Positions 46,216 to 58,757 of a stretch of 64,000 nt of DNA are shown here, in pieces; the stretch's first letter is position 1; every line of letters begins with the position of its first letter. The notes below the pieces were generated by a model. The model did not search any database. It saw only the letters and a program-made list of their open reading frames with translations, and was not told where the DNA came from. The stretch comes from Reticulitermes lucifugus (taxonomy: Eukaryota > Arthropoda > Insecta > Blattodea > Rhinotermitidae): contig JAKCWW010000977.1 in assembly GCA_026260175.1 (NCBI GenBank), positions 4,257 through 68,256 of the forward strand, read 5' to 3'. The translations under genes were made by a program, and so were the position numbers.

Positions 46216-49199
46216 TTTCTCACATTTATGAGAGCATTAAAGCACGACCGACTGAACAACATTATGAGTCAGACTTCAAAGCCAGTATTGTTCAAGGAAA
46301 CGTCGTAGTTACAAACTGTTACTTTTAATTCAGTTAGCCGTGCAATTTTCCTGTTACCATTATTTGAAGAAAGTGAATGATCACGTATAGGAACCGTAAC
46401 TCCTCTTATTTAAGAGACAAGACTGATGATTAATTTTGATACATTACATCCTTGAACGCATTAGCTTTGGTGAGTCTATAGTTATGTTCTTGTTTTAACT
46501 TTCACATTAATATTTGTTCTGACGTGGTTGATTCCTGACATGTACTTTTATGGATTGAAAGATGATTCAAGTACACTTACACTACAGTGGTGTCATTGCC
46601 TCTGAGTCCAAATGTTCATGTAAATAAAGGCTAATATTTTGGATGTAATTTTATGGTGAATTTGTAAAACAAATTGCTGCAGATGTTTTGGAATTTCTTT
46701 CATGTCACTTAATTTTCATTTCCCCAATTTTTTACTTTTTTCATTAAAGCGTTTATGGCATGAATAATCCCGTACGCGGTGAATTATGTGAACTACGTAA
46801 GTAAAATCACATGATCATGATGATCAAGTGTTTGCTAGGATTCTGGATCACAGAGCCCAGTCTTATTACTCTTCACTCCATGTTTTAACACTACCGAATT
46901 ATCGCTAACTTATGTGCTATAAGGCTTATGAAGTTCCAGAATTTGAGACGGGATCAAACATGTTCAGTCATCGTAGATTCGTATGATTGTACTGTCAAGT
47001 TATTATTACTGATTGCAGGAAACTGAAAAAATATGACGTTGAACTGGACTCCAGTGAAATAAACTCAGTTGGAAGTTTAGTGACAATCGGTAAATTTCTT
47101 AAAATTTGAGGTGGTGTCCCTTTGAAGTTTGTTTTTTTAATTTTTTAAGAGGAAAACAGTATAAATGGCGCACTTCACAGCTCTTATCGTCTCTTCGTTT
47201 AAGTGCTCAGAATGTACACATCGGTAAAAGAATTTGCCCTGTTATGGATATGTATACTCGTACAACTTGATTGTTTACTTGTTTGGATGACCTGTGTATA
47301 AACACAACGCTCACGAAAGTATTCGTATCTAAAAACAACGAAGTTACTGAGTAATATATGATACTGCATAGCAAGGAGTATTTTGATTTATATATGTCAC
47401 TTGTTCTATCTACATTATTGAAACCCAGAAGGTTAGGATGTGCTGGAAATTTCACTAGAATGGGGTAGGAAAGGAGTTCGGTAAAAATTTTAGTGGTTAA
47501 TCCTCTAGAAAACAGCCACTTGGGAGACTGAATAAGAAATGAGAAAGTAAGATTAATATGTATTTTGGAAAAATGTGATTATGGGAGTCGGATTTCATTG
47601 TCTCAACTTCATATTTGTTGTTCGATTTGGTAAGAGTATTATCATAGTGCGATTTTATGTTAACAGAGAATTGGTTATTTTCGTTCATAAGTGAGATTCG
47701 TAAATCTTATTTGTGGTACTATATGAAATGCGATATGAAGTCATCTGTCGTAACATTCATGAATACAATATAATATTTCCGATTCCATCTTTATGCTTCC
47801 TACTATATTGTCATGTTCTCTTATAATCGTTATTACATCATAAGTGAATTTAGCTGCTTTCATATCTTCAGGCTGTTTTCCCCATTCTTCCCACTTTGCT
47901 AAGTTTAGCTGTCACTGAGAACAACGTGGAAGATAGCACGTGTCTTTTCTATTTAGAATGTTTTGACCTCATTAAATAAAGATTTTGTTCTGACGCTTAG
48001 CATCTGCTTGTTAGAGACCTCTACTTGTAGAAAAAAGGAATGGAAGCTCGTCAGAGTTTCTGGATCCTTTGAATGTAAAACCAGAAACGAAATAATATTT
48101 ATTTATTATCGTCTTCGTCTGCAGTTCTTTACCATCGAGGAAAAATAACAAACGATTCAGTATGCAATATGGTACATATCCAAGTACAATACAGGCTGAG
48201 AATTCCGTGAAAATACCAAGAAGTGGGAAGTGTGTTGGTAGAACAACATGCTTATTCCTCAAAGCGTTACAACACAGATATGTGGGTGAAAAGTTTAACT
48301 TTTTAGAACCCAGTGCTAGCTATGTGTACCATCTGCTGTAAAATTTAAAATAAAACTCATACATTTCCTTACACAGTGTGTTAGGTGTTTTGTATTATAG
48401 TCACGATAATCGCAAGAAACACCATTGTTTTCCCAAAATACGAGTAGAGTAACTACATTGTTGTTTATAATGGAGATACAGTCCCTTCTCTGTGAGGGAA
48501 GATCTGAAATTTTTATAGTATTGGAGAAAATATAGTCTTCAGAGGGTTAAACGTACTCTGTCCTTGAAAGTCGAACACATTTTATGGTGTACATATAGAA
48601 TTGCTAAAATTCCCAAAGATTAGAATCCGGTTTAGGCATAGACCTGCCACGTGCCTATGCGGTATACATGACCAAAACAAAGCCTTCCTTTGTGAGCTGG
48701 CAGGGAGGCTGAAATAATAAGAGTGGCATAATTAATGTTAATAGTTTTGGGGTCGAGATAAAACGTAGTTACTCCTTCGAAATCCTGTTACAGAACTCTT
48801 TATTCCTGTTCAGCCTTCCACTGATTACGTTGTTGCCCACTAATGCAGACACCAATTTCATTGTTATATATTTCCAAATTAGCATCGTGTCAGTACAGAC
48901 GTCTCACATCTTCTTCGTTGATTACTTCAGGTATTAGCTGTACAAAAATGGAGTATTTACTAAGTGGTCAGATGTGGGTATCATTGCAGTATTTTTGTAC
49001 TGAATTTGAGATTCATATTTGATTAAAAATTTATGAGAAAAATATTATTATTATTATTATTTATTGTTTTAGGAAAAATAATTTCCCTCCTACCGAGCTT
49101 CATATTAATGTAAATTATTTAGTCGAAACTGCTAGGTAGCAGAAGCTTTTGCAAAATACTTTCACTCTATTTAAAATAATACTTCTTCGAGTTGTTTTC
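46216..49199. other. Long stretch without recognised genes
   Basis: About 3 kb. Frames such as 47207-47455 and 48011-48262 (minus) have no motif. An (ATT)n run lies at about 49041-49064 before the next LINE. Confidence 0.4.
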
Positions 49200-50690
49200 A
49201 CGCCAGTTTATTGTCTGTTGATTTTCTGCAGTTACCTGTATTTTGGAGTTGGATATTATGAAAGCTATTGAACGCCTTAAACCTTCTAAGTCTGTCGGCT
49301 TGATAGTACTATAGCAGGCTTTCTCATAAAGGTCTGCACAAATTTTCGAACACTTTTGCTTAAACACATTTTCGGCCTTAGCCTATTATGGTAACTATTT
49401 CCAACGCAATGGAAGGACGCGGAAATTGTGCCCATTTTGAAAACAAAATATAACCTTTGTTCCAGCACTGTTTACAGACCGATCTCTCTTTTAAATAACT
49501 TTGTCTAAAGTTTTTTGAATTGTTCGTGCGTGATCCCATGTCATATTACATTAAATCTAAACTGAATTCTACTCAACACGGGTTTATAAAACTGAATTCC
49601 ACAAGAACTAATCTTGACTTCATTTCTCCTTTAGCCAGTTCCCAACATCACTTTTACGTTATTTATTTCTTTATTATCAGTGCTCTCGACCTTATCCCAC
49701 ATTCTGTTTGACTTGTAAACGTTGTTCCGTTGGGATATCTGATGGTTGTGTTAATTGGTTTCACATTTGCGTAATCAATCGGCATTCTTCGGATTATTTT
49801 AGGCGTTCTTTCGTCACTGTTCGAATTTCTTTCTGGTGTCCCACAAGGATATGTCCTGGGTCCACTTTTTAAATTATTTATTAGTGATCTGTGTACAAAT
49901 TTAAATAAACTACATACCTATTATTCGCTGACAACATTAACAATTTGGTACTATGAACTGTTCTAAAGATTGAACTTTGCTGCTTTCGGATATGGAATTC
50001 GTAGAAGGTTGTTGTGCTTCTAATTTCTTAAACTAACTTGAGCAAAACTAGGGTTGTTACCTTTACTATGAGAACGATTGTTCAGTATTATATTTATAAA
50101 CCATGCGATTATTGTATAAGTAGTACGTGACCATCAAAGACGTGCAGTATTAACTGAAGCAAAAACGACGTTTAGAATAAATTTTCTCCCAATCCGTAAA
50201 TACGTATATTGGACTTAATTCGGATTATGACACTTTCGTTCTGCACACTTTAATGTTTATTGTTATTGTGTCTAACACTATTTAGATATAAAATCAAGCA
50301 CATTCCAGCTGTTTGCAACTTTATAACATCTACTGGCGCTAAAACCTGGAACACATCCAACAGAGAATTCGTAACCCTATGTGAAAATCACTTTCTCCCC
50401 CAAGATTATGTCAGCCACTGGAATTCACTTAAGTATTTAAAGCTACATAACCCTATGACAGAAGGCACCATTTCATGCACTGTTTTTATTACGGTTTATT
50501 CAGGTTTAAAATGTTTTCCATGCCTTTTGAATATTAAAAGTACCCGAAACCTTACTCGTAATTTTAGTAACACATCCATCTTTTCTGTTACTTGCAGAAA
50601 TTATACGTCTTCTAGATGTGTTTCAGCTGCTCACCTGGCGTAGAAAAATGGCGACATGTTTTAGAAAACCTATTATTTCTTTGAACAAAT
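49200..50690 (+). mobile_element. Jockey/CR1-like LINE, reverse transcriptase and C-terminal region (family B), long copy
   Basis: Plus-strand pieces in order: IMKAIERLKPSKSVG (49257 on), YRPISLLN-like remnants, DPMSYYIKSKLNSTQHGFI (49520 on), TRTNLDFISPLASSQ, FIISALDLIPHSV (the FDxVPH segment of the RT), then SGVPQGYVLGPLFKLF and LFISDLCTN. These are reverse transcriptase motifs 2 to 4; the YADD box is worn. Further on, LCENHFLPQDYVSHWN, LKYLKLHNPM and FITVYSGLKCFPCLLNI, ending RCVSAAHLA (50260-50643), match the C-terminus of the copy at 5637. The copy has several frame changes and stops, hence dead. No EN domain is present, so it is 5'-truncated. Confidence 0.85.
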
Positions 50691-52129
50691 TTTATATAAA
50701 TTGATGTAATTGACATTTGTTTTTGCTTTCTCTTCAGCAGTATTTGGCGTTGGTTTTCAGTGGGTTCTGCGTGTCAGTGTATCATTGATATTTTGATATT
50801 CCAGCTCTTCATGACTTCTGAATCAGCATGTGCATGAGTAAGAATGCAGTGTAATATGATGGCCTGATACGAGGCTGTCGAGGCAGCGCTTGATGTATTT
50901 TATTTGTGATGTTTTTCTTTTTGGACTTGTATTTGTGTCTTCGTTCTGGTTTTGTGCTATGGAGCCACTATTTTATTAAACCAGAATATGATTTGGTTAT
51001 TATTATTATTACTGTCATTATTATTATTTATTGAGAAACCTGTCCACGGAGGTTTATTGTAAATGGATACTCTCTTGTACAAGTGGGTGGTCTATAGAGG
51101 AATTTAAATTATCACATAATTCCTATGTTGAATTGTTGTTTCTTCTTCTTCTTCTTCTTCTTTTTCTTCTTCTTCTTATTATTATTATACCAGAGGACTA
51201 GGACATATGCAGTATCCGAAACGTTGTTTTGTGTTTTGGATATGACACGATGGAGGAAGTCAAGAAGCGGAGTGATCCTTAGCGTAATGTAACATGGTCA
51301 AAATAGTTTAAAAATACATAAATAAGCAATTTAGTTATTTTGGTACTATTTAAGTCCAGATACTTCAGGAAAAAAATAGCTACTTGAGCTTGTTGTATAA
51401 AAATCTGAAGGTCTTTGAACATTGTATTCGTGTTTAGGATAAGAAGATAAGCCTCTAGATTTGGTATTTTATTAGATATGTACTAAAATATTTAACATGA
51501 CGTTCGTTCCACTGTCCCTTCTCATTGGTGTTATGTAACATTTAAGTTTATCTTAATTTTCCATATAGAAAACAAGAACGTAATACCCTGCAAACTGAAA
51601 ACTGGCAAACGTTTCATGAATCCTGTCCTCTGTTATTAGCATTGAAATGTGAATATTTTCTCCAGTTCTGCGGAATAGTGCAGTGATCTCATCCAGTTTT
51701 CATTTTCTGCGTCTAACATGCCATGAAATTAGAGTTTTAATGTCCATGAAACCACAAGTGCCCCAGTGCAATAGTTTATCCTGCACTGCAGCGTATGTTG
51801 CTTGTTTGTTGCGGTTACCCAATGAAGCGTCCCCAGCAGTGCGACAAGTAGGCCAGAGTTCCATATCCGTCGCAGATGGCGAGGGCAGTCAAGTGAAGTT
51901 TCCTGTGCTGACACTTGGTGTTCCATTCAGATTTTATTTGTCTGACCTCGGTTTCACCAAAGTTACTATTGCCGCTATAAAGTTAGGAAGATCAGATCAC
52001 GTTTTACACTTGTCATTCGTTGTGCCACGTTTTGTTGATGTGTGCTTCCTTTTTACAAACAAATGTGTTGGCGGAAAATGAAAATTTAGTAAGTCGCAAC
52101 TTTGGTTACGTATCCAAAATTGTTCTTCT
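50691..52129. other. No gene recognised; contains (TTA)n and (CTT)n tracts
   Basis: The segment 50880-50960 (tttggacttgtatttgtgtc) resembles the noncoding end of LINE family B. (TTA)n lies at about 50996-51030 and (CTT)n followed by (ATT)n at 51142-51187. The frame 51683-52081 (plus, 132 codons) with an antisense partner at 51729-51926 has no recognisable domain. Confidence 0.45.
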
Positions 52130-52390
52130 TCTTTATCCCTGTCCTTCCTCTCTTGTGTTCTTTCTTCTTTCTTTCTTTCTTTATGCTTCTCTTCTTTCAT
52201 ATTCGTGTTTCTTTCTGCTTTCATTTCTTCTTTTCTTTTTTGTGGTCTTTCTTTTTCGTTATGGTATAATTTTCTTCCATATTTTTCTTGCTTTTTGTCT
52301 GCCGTTTCTTCCCTCTTTTCATTTATTCCCTTTCTTCATTTCACCTTTGTCATTTTCCTTCCTCCCTCTTTGTCTTTCTTTGTGTGTTTT
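52130..52390. repeat. Polypyrimidine tract rich in (CTTT)n
   Basis: Runs such as ttctttctttctttatgc and many TTCTT/CCTTT units cover about 250 bases. The long plus frames here (52020-52622, 200 codons, and 52205-52471) and the Lys/Glu-rich minus frame (51997-52224) arise from this bias and are not genes. Confidence 0.8.
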
Positions 52391-53049
52391 TTATTACTTC
52401 TTTGGCTGCGCAGCCCTATTCAGTTCTATATTGTTACGTTTTCCAAATTCCTTGCTGAGACAAGTGGGTAGCTGCCTTGAATGGAGTGTCAGTGTCAAGT
52501 TCGCTGTTTACACCAGTCACACTTCAACCGGAGCATGTCTGAGATCTCAATCATTCTCTGCCAGTATTTTGATACAGTCGTCTCTGCATATAGAAGCCAG
52601 TTACATCGTAAATAGACGCTGACATTTAAAATCCTTCAAAATCTCTACTTGTATTGATAATTGTATTCCGCAGTCAGATCTGCACGTCAACAGGGATTTA
52701 AACTTAACAACGAGAAAGCGCTCTATAAAATGACATTGACGTCATTCTAAGATCAACATATAATCCCTGTGGACATTTATGAACACTTTGTGAAGGTATA
52801 TTAAAGATTTATGCTTTATCTATTAAAGGAATTTGTGTCTTTCACACACTCACAAAATCTAGTCGTCACACGAAGCATATTGATGTGGCTGTAACGCTAC
52901 AAAACTGTATCTGATCCAATCTCAGCTACCTTACAGGCTATCCTGGCTGATGCGAGATTTGAGAGCAGTAATTATAAAGATTGTAGGCGTCTGAGACATT
53001 ATGCCGTGTAGTGTGGTAAATATTTACCACGTTTAGGAGAATGCAGTGC
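52391..53049. other. No gene recognised
   Basis: Unassigned sequence downstream of the polypyrimidine tract. The remainder of the 200-codon frame to 52622 has no motif. Confidence 0.35.
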
Positions 53050-53460
53050 TTTCGTATTCTGGTTACACTACCGTACATTTTCACAGTGATGAGTGCTGTG
53101 ATTATGGTCTTCGCTCTGAAGATGGAGGTAGCAAGTTATTCTGAAATATTTGTACTATTTCCCGAAGTGCGTTGTATCACATGGCACAAGCCAGTAATCT
53201 TGAGTGTTTGACCTGCTTCAAATTGGTGTAGGCCGCTCAGGCACTGGGGCATTAGAAGGGTTTCCTGCTAGTAATAGAACTACGTCCGCATTTTTCTGTG
53301 TCTTTGTAATTGGGTAAAAGCCAGAGTTGTACATGATTTCCATTAACATCTTCAAGAAATGTCGGGATAATGCTGTGCTTCGAAGTAGACTACCTCCAAA
53401 AGACGAGTTCACCTTATTGCGTTATACTATCGTCAGAATCTTTACAATTAATTCAGGAAG
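53050..53460 (+). mobile_element. Dispersed repeat R3 with hammerhead-like motif, copy 2
   Basis: Aligns in order with 56150-56500: attatggtcttcgctctgaa / attatggacttacaccctga, gaggtagcaagtt / gaggtagtacgtt, gaaatatttgtac / caaatatttacac, gtatcac / gtatccc, gcttcaaattggtgtaggcc / gcttgaacttggtttatacc, gctcaggcactgggg / gctcagggactggga. The translated core ALKMEVASYSEIFV parallels TLQVGAETLSETSV at 20.3 kb. Confidence 0.68.
53112..53155 (+). ncRNA. Hammerhead-like motif in repeat R3, copy 2
   Basis: Intact first core CTGAAGA (53116-53122), TGGAGG as stem II 5' side, loop, ATTCT as a worn 3' side with wobble pairs, then GAAA (53143-53146) followed by a degraded stem III and a GTA triplet. First core kept, second core nearly so; stem I not convincing. 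Confidence 0.45.
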
Positions 53461-54629
53461 GTTTAACATATTAGACATATAGTACGGCTACCCCAGACTG
53501 GCTCTTCTCTCCTATTTGCACCTTAAACAAGAGCGAGGACGCAGTTTACAAAAGTTCTAACAAAAGAAACCAAAGACAGTGCCTCCCTAAAAGTACTTCC
53601 ACACACACTGTATGTAAACCAACATTCCGTCTGCACATTACGTTACTGTACACTGACAAATATTTATTCTCTTACGTTAACAATTTAGAAATAAAAGCGA
53701 GTCATTGTTATTAAATTAATTAAACAATTTCTAGATATAAGTAAATTACATTGAATATCTCGATTTTGTGTTAAGTAAGCATGCTGCTTCGTCTGGAGAC
53801 ATATCAGAATGACCAGGCGTATAGCCGTAATTCGGTCGCAGGGATCTCCTGAATACAATTCTGGCGTGCTATCATAAGGTGGCGACATTCGCTACTTACA
53901 AAATTTTGTGTTCTGTGGAGCTGTTGTATAACAGTTTATGTGTCTTCCTTAGTGTAGTTGGCTATAAACGTGTTTGTATGACTAGATGTTTAACAATAAC
54001 ACGGGTTTAAATAAACTAACATGTTGTTTGTCATTAATCCATCTGTAGGCCGCATTGCGTGTGTACTGAAACGTATCGTACCTTTCATTTGTTTGCTGTC
54101 ACCGTTATACGGGCTTGAAGATATTTATGTTCCTGTATCAGAGCGAAAATAAATGAAACTAGAAGCAGAGGTGTTACGCATTTATTTACTAATTTATCGA
54201 CCTTGGTTTTATTCACTTCAAACGCTGAACGTCATGATTGAGTGATAAATATTCTTGTTTCGTATCTGGGAAGTCCCCACTCGATTCTTACACAAAAGCC
54301 CGCCTATTGATCGAGGTAGTACGTCGTTTGCTGTGAAGTGTTTACCGGATGCCTCCCACAGTTTAACTCTGCTTTTAATTCGTCGTTAAACGAAGAGTTT
54401 CTACAGGCGAGTGGACGGAGTGCTCAGAGCAGCGCATCTCACTTTACATCTAACCCGACACTGCGAAAGTTTTGCAGTTGATATTCCTCCGATAAGTATC
54501 ACCAGTACTAACAAACTGACCTTGTGTCTGTGGTTTCCCATTACTTGTCACAGATAATAGTTTGTACATTTAAAAAAAAACTTTCTGTTTATTTTATATC
54601 TTCTGTTCTTCACCACATGTTACTAGGGT
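53461..54629. other. No gene recognised
   Basis: Unassigned. Frame 53685-53888 (minus, 67 codons) contains no known motif. Confidence 0.4.
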
Positions 54630-54962
54630 AACTGAATCTAGGAGAATAAGATGGGCAGGTAATATAGCACGAATTTAGAGATGATAGTTTATAGAAGATT
54701 GAAGTCCGATACCCTAAAGGAGGAGAACATAAGATAGAGATGCCGAAGGTGTTACGGTAATATTAAAGTGGGCTATTGAAGAATAAGTTGTGGGAGTTTG
54801 GATTGGATTTAAATAGCTTAAGGCATGCTCTAGTGGCACTAGTGTGAACGCACTTAGGAACCTACCCGTTCAATAAAAGGTAGAGAGAGTTTGTTTTACT
54901 AGCTGAGCGACTGTCAACTTCTCAAGTAGGATTCTGTTCCATGGATTGAGAGTGGTTCCTTC
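54630..54962 (+). mobile_element. LINE 3' end (family A), longer decayed copy
   Basis: Begins with RRIRWAGNIARI (54649 on; family RRLRWAGHVARM), then in shifted frames remnants of the VGRPEGKRPLGRP, NIKMDL and DWIDLAQD segments (gtaatattaaagtgggctat, tttggattggatttaaatag), taggcatgctctagtggcac, and the tail gctgagcgactgtcaacttc, tcaagtaggattctgttcca. It starts about 40 bases further 5' than the piece seen at the window's left edge. Confidence 0.8.
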
Positions 54963-55700
54963 AGAATATTTTATGTTGCTGAACTTCTCCCTAGTCTGAC
55001 TGGCACGCAACAAGACTTTGCGTGCACTTTGAAAGAAGAAGCGAACATCACAGTTTAGGCCTATATATGTAGCATACTTGTCTTGAGCTTCGTGCTCTTG
55101 CAAAGTAAGGTGGAACTCCCCTTTGCGGGACGATGCATATGATAAAAGATACAATAAAACGCCTTCCTTTATAAAAATGAAGACCTGCAATACTACTGGA
55201 AACGTAGCTTATAAGCAGTTTCTTCTGATGGGATGGGAGACCCGGGATTCACTTCTGGGTATGATGTGTTAGGGATCGGCTCTGAAACCGTGAACTCGAA
55301 TACTTCTGCACATTTTTATGTTCTTTTATCTAAAACAGTATTCGTCTTTGCAAAGAGCAGGAAGACGCAAGATACAAGATACACCGTATAAAGTGTCATC
55401 TAAGTCACTCTAAAGACAAGCGAGGCCCGATAACCCAGTAATGGCCAAATCCATATTTTTGGTAATGAAATTTTAAGTAGCAACAGCTATGAATACCATT
55501 ACATAAACCATGTTAGAGTAATTATACAATACATCATTATGCATTTGTTGCCGTAAATCTATACAATATGTAAATGTATATGAAATTTTTATCGTCATGC
55601 CGTCCGACTATATGAAATTCATTATTGGGGGTCAGCATTAGAACTTCTGTGATTTGACTTGCGCTTCAGACGAGTATGTGTTATATAGCTTCTATTGCTA
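54963..55700. other. No gene recognised
   Basis: The 106-codon minus frame 54870-55190 overlaps the LINE end and has no motif. TAGGCCTA at 55056. Nothing else seen. Confidence 0.4.
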
Positions 55701-55800
55701 ATATAAGGAAACTTAATATTATTCATACCGTACATTTTAACTTTATATTCACAGTCCGACAAAATGAACAATTCAGTCACATTAATTGTGCAATTCCACT

Positions 55801-55845
55801 GTCCTACATGTTTCGAACCCTTAGTTTGGGTTCATCTTCAGGGAC
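55801..55845 (-). ncRNA. Hammerhead-like ribozyme motif, left arm of P1
   Basis: On the minus strand: GTCC, CTGAAGA, T, GAACCC, loop AAACTAA, GGGTTC, GAAAC, ATGTA, GGAC. Every element fits the minimal hammerhead: perfect 4-bp stem I, perfect 6-bp stem II, both cores, palindromic ACATGT stem III and GTA triplet. Confidence 0.75.
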
Positions 55846-55880
55846 TCGTTACACCAGTTGATGTGAATAGTGTGTAACGA

Positions 55881-55925
55881 GTCCCTGAAGATGAACCCAA
55901 ACTAAGGGTTCGAGACATGTAGGAC
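55881..55925 (+). ncRNA. Hammerhead-like ribozyme motif, right arm of P1 (second core changed)
   Basis: As the left arm, with GTCC 55881-55884, CTGAAGA 55885-55891, GAACCC 55893-55898, GGGTTC 55906-55911 and GGAC 55922-55925. The second core reads GAGA (55912-55915) where GAAA is needed, which should abolish cleavage by this arm. Confidence 0.65.
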
Positions 55926-56149
55926 AGTGGAATTACACAATTAATGCTATTCAATTGTACATTTTGTCGGACTGTGAATATAAGGAAACACTTTACTTGT
56001 CAGTAATTACAGATCTCGTAAGCCACGGAAATAAACATTCGTTGGTATATAGTTCAGTGTGGTCAGTATTACACACTATAGGAGATAAAAGCCTTGACTT
56101 CGTATATGGTGCAATGCCTTTATGCTTGCAGTAAATGTACATGGAGATC

Positions 56150-56500
56150 AGTGGAGTAGAATATTTTGAGATTTGAGTTTCTGACGATAGTAAGTATTAC
56201 AATTATGGACTTACACCCTGACAACAGAGGTAGTACGTTCCTCCAAATATTTACACGCGTTACTTAAATCAACTTTGTCGTATCCCAGAAGACCATGATC
56301 CCGATTTGAAGACTTGCTTGAACTTGGTTTATACCGCTCAGGGACTGGGAAAGCGGATGTATTTCCGATTGAGATAGGCCTGTATTTTTATATCGAAGTT
56401 TTTCTCTTTATGCCGAGTAGGTAAAACCTTTCTGCGTAACGACGATGTACCAGATATCAAAAATATTCAGCGCTTCAGAGTTAATCCTAATAGATTCTGG
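56150..56500 (+). mobile_element. Dispersed repeat R3 with hammerhead-like motif, copy 3
   Basis: Partner of 53050-53460 with the matches listed there. Its translated core is TLTTEVVRSSKYLHA. At about 56213-56255 it keeps CCTGACAACAGAGG...TTCCTCC: a near-core CTGACAA, a four-pair stem II (GAGG/CCTC) and CAAA in place of GAAA, so the ribozyme part is worn. Copies 2 and 3 are direct repeats 3.1 kb apart, flanking the P1 foldback. Confidence 0.65.
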
Positions 56501-56589
56501 CAGTGTTATTTTGCAGTAACCATGGCTGATACTGTGGACTTTGTCAATTCTTTATGGTCATAACAAAAACGTTGCGAAAAATTTGTCTC

Positions 56590-56826
56590 TTTTTTTTTTC
56601 TTTTGGAGGGCCCCGCAGCAGATGCTACGGACGCAACGCTGTGATGAATGTAATGGTGCACCGGTGGAATAAAAATGACGGGGGAAAACCGAAGTACTCG
56701 GGGAAAAATAACTGTCCCAGTGCCACTTTGTCCACCACAAATCCTACATGGAATAATCGGGGATCGAACCCAGACCTCCGTGCTGAGAGGCCGGCGATTA
56801 ACTGCCTGAGCCATGGTACGGACCTA
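56590..56826 (-). mobile_element. tRNA-headed SINE (family S1), full length
   Basis: On the minus strand: ggtccgtaccatggctcagg (A-box end), cggaggtctgggttcgatcc (B box), tgtggtggacaaagtggcac, gagtacttcggttttccccc, gcgtccgtagcatctgctgc, and an A-rich tail (seen as the T-run 56588-56600). Flanks aatttgtctc (left, about 56580) and aactttgtctt (right, about 56829) may be a target-site duplication. Four overlapping open frames on both strands across it are not genes. Confidence 0.9.
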
Positions 56827-56840
56827 AAACTTTGTCTTTC

Positions 56841-58757
56841 TTCGCCTTCAGGTGGAAAATAAGTAAGATATATAAGAAATCCAGTCATGGAGCCTAGCTC
56901 TTTCAAACGTGCCCAATAAATGTGAAACTCTCTCCTTTTCCCATTTCTTCATCCAAAGAATAAATCTTATCCAACCTTCGAAACGTAGTGTTATTCACAA
57001 ACAAGACGACTGCCAGTGTTAACTGGTGAAGCTTATTGTTTCAGGTTCGCCTAGGATATTCATATCTGTGCGAAATGGCGAGCGCTATGAACAGTGTTCC
57101 AAAACTGACCAGTTTTTCTTGCATACAAGATTGAATTCGATTTTATTGGCTTAACCAAATGGTATGACGGAAAAGATTTGTTCATCTAATGACAGTAGGT
57201 GAGTGAAGCTAAAGAACGTTCGTAATTGAAGTTTCTTCTCCTTGTATTACATTATAAAGCCGTGGATTTCCTTTCCGTTGCTGATTCCTTACGTGCTGGT
57301 TACGCAACTCACACTACTTCATTAGATTCTTATTAAATGTTAATGCAAACACCGTCCCAGCTAAAAGCTGCGGGAACACAAAGCGCTCTTTGACCGTGTT
57401 TTCCTGCTTTGCTGCACGCTTATTTCTGAGATAATTCGTTTGAAAGTGACAAAACGTCTTACTCCATTTGGAATATCCATTTATATTAATAACTTCATTA
57501 AACGGGTTTAAAAAGTTGAGTAGCTTAAGAAGCCATTGTTATTCTTAAGAACCTTTATTTATTTGGGTTCCTTTACTGATACAAAAGCTTCTTTGTGATA
57601 TTCGGTTTTAAAAATTTAGCGAAGTTAGCTTGTAGACGGTTGTGTCACATGAACCAATTTCAGGGAAACATTCATGTATGTGCTGAAGGCATTTCATCAT
57701 TGATAACAACAGACTCACAATATTAGTTGAAAATTTTGATAAACATCTATATAAAAGGTCCGTGTTTTACACAATTTTAAACCTGCCTTGGCAGATGTTG
57801 AAGTTCTTGCTAATGGTTTGAGATGCTTTGTGGAAGTAGTGATATACCTTGCTAATAATCATTGCACCTTCTCTCCATGCTCGTTTATTACCGTCCCGTT
57901 TGTTGTGCCGCAGGACAGATCTGGCAGCACATTATCATAGCGTCGCTCTTGTGTTATGGGGTTTATCTTCCTGGCTCCGCTTTCAGTTACGAAATATTTC
58001 AAATCAGAAGAATAATATTACGTAAAATACTCCATCACAAGTTCCCGATTGGGAAGTAAATTTCAATAAGTGTATTTTCCTTTATTGTACATTGAGGATT
58101 GAGGTATTGTGGAGAAGCAACAGATCACATACAATTGTAACTGCGCTGAAATCAGAAATGTTAATTAGTAATACTAAAATTTATAGTGCTTGCGAAGAGA
58201 ATAAGGATGGGAAGTGAAAGGAAATGGCATGTTCAGCTGGCAAGCTTTGGTATATGAGGTCAACATTTTTAAAGAGGCATTCAATTCGTGATAAAATAAA
58301 AGCTTTATTTTCTAAAATAACGGATACGAAATATTATTTTCGAAAATTATAAAGCTTTTTTTAGGTTCATGAATCAGATACTGTCGATTTAGCTACTCTA
58401 CTTCAATATATTCCTCACTAATCACTAATACAAATTTCACGTAATGTTACTGGTTGAATTACGAGTATTCCAGTCACTATTCGACCTCGTTTTTCACCTG
58501 TGGCTATAATCCATAACTTATAAATTTTAACCCGCGTTGGTGTAGTTTATTGTAGGCTTGTAACATTACGCGTAGTTGCTGAACTAAATCGTGGTTAACA
58601 TCTGATACGTTACTGCAACACACAATTATTTCACTCCTCATCTGTCTTCCAGGCGTACGATAAAATAAAACATGCGTCCAGTCATCTGCCCCGTCCAGCT
58701 GAGCTTCCTTGATTTGATCATCCTAAAATACTTGAAGACTACAAATTATAAAGTCCT
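56841..58757. other. No gene recognised
   Basis: About 1.9 kb. Frame 57862-58059 follows a pyrimidine-rich stretch ending gtgccgcag, which could be a splice acceptor, and its translation is hydrophobic (HIIIASLLCYGVYLPGSAF). The resemblance to a membrane protein exon is too slight to call. Confidence 0.4.

Larger units (their letters stand above)
55702..55989. mobile_element. Foldback insertion P1: head-to-head Penelope-like arms
   Basis: Left arm 55746-55854 and right arm 55872-55980 (109 bp each) are reverse complements with about seven mismatches, separated by a 17-bp loop. The sequence tataaggaaac occurs at 55702-55712 and again at 55979-55989, an 11-bp probable target-site duplication. 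The duplication leaves a one-sided extension of about 33 bp before the left arm, the same layout as the insertion at 39887-40147, although the arm sequences are unrelated. A single arm of the same unit is at 21721-21862. No protein is encoded; the frame 55676-55861 is incidental. Confidence 0.85.

Noticed and set aside
51205-51225. tatccgaaacgttg as a hammerhead second half
   Set aside because: No CUGANGA box or stem II upstream.
52020-52622. 200-codon open frame, the second longest in the window
   Set aside because: It is generated by a CTTT-rich polypyrimidine tract; composition is Phe/Leu/Ser with no motif, and the antisense frame is correspondingly Lys/Glu-rich.
57862-58059. Possible host exon of a membrane transporter after a splice-acceptor-like gtgccgcag
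   Set aside because: Similarity is only general hydrophobicity; no donor site, no neighbouring exon and no family motif.
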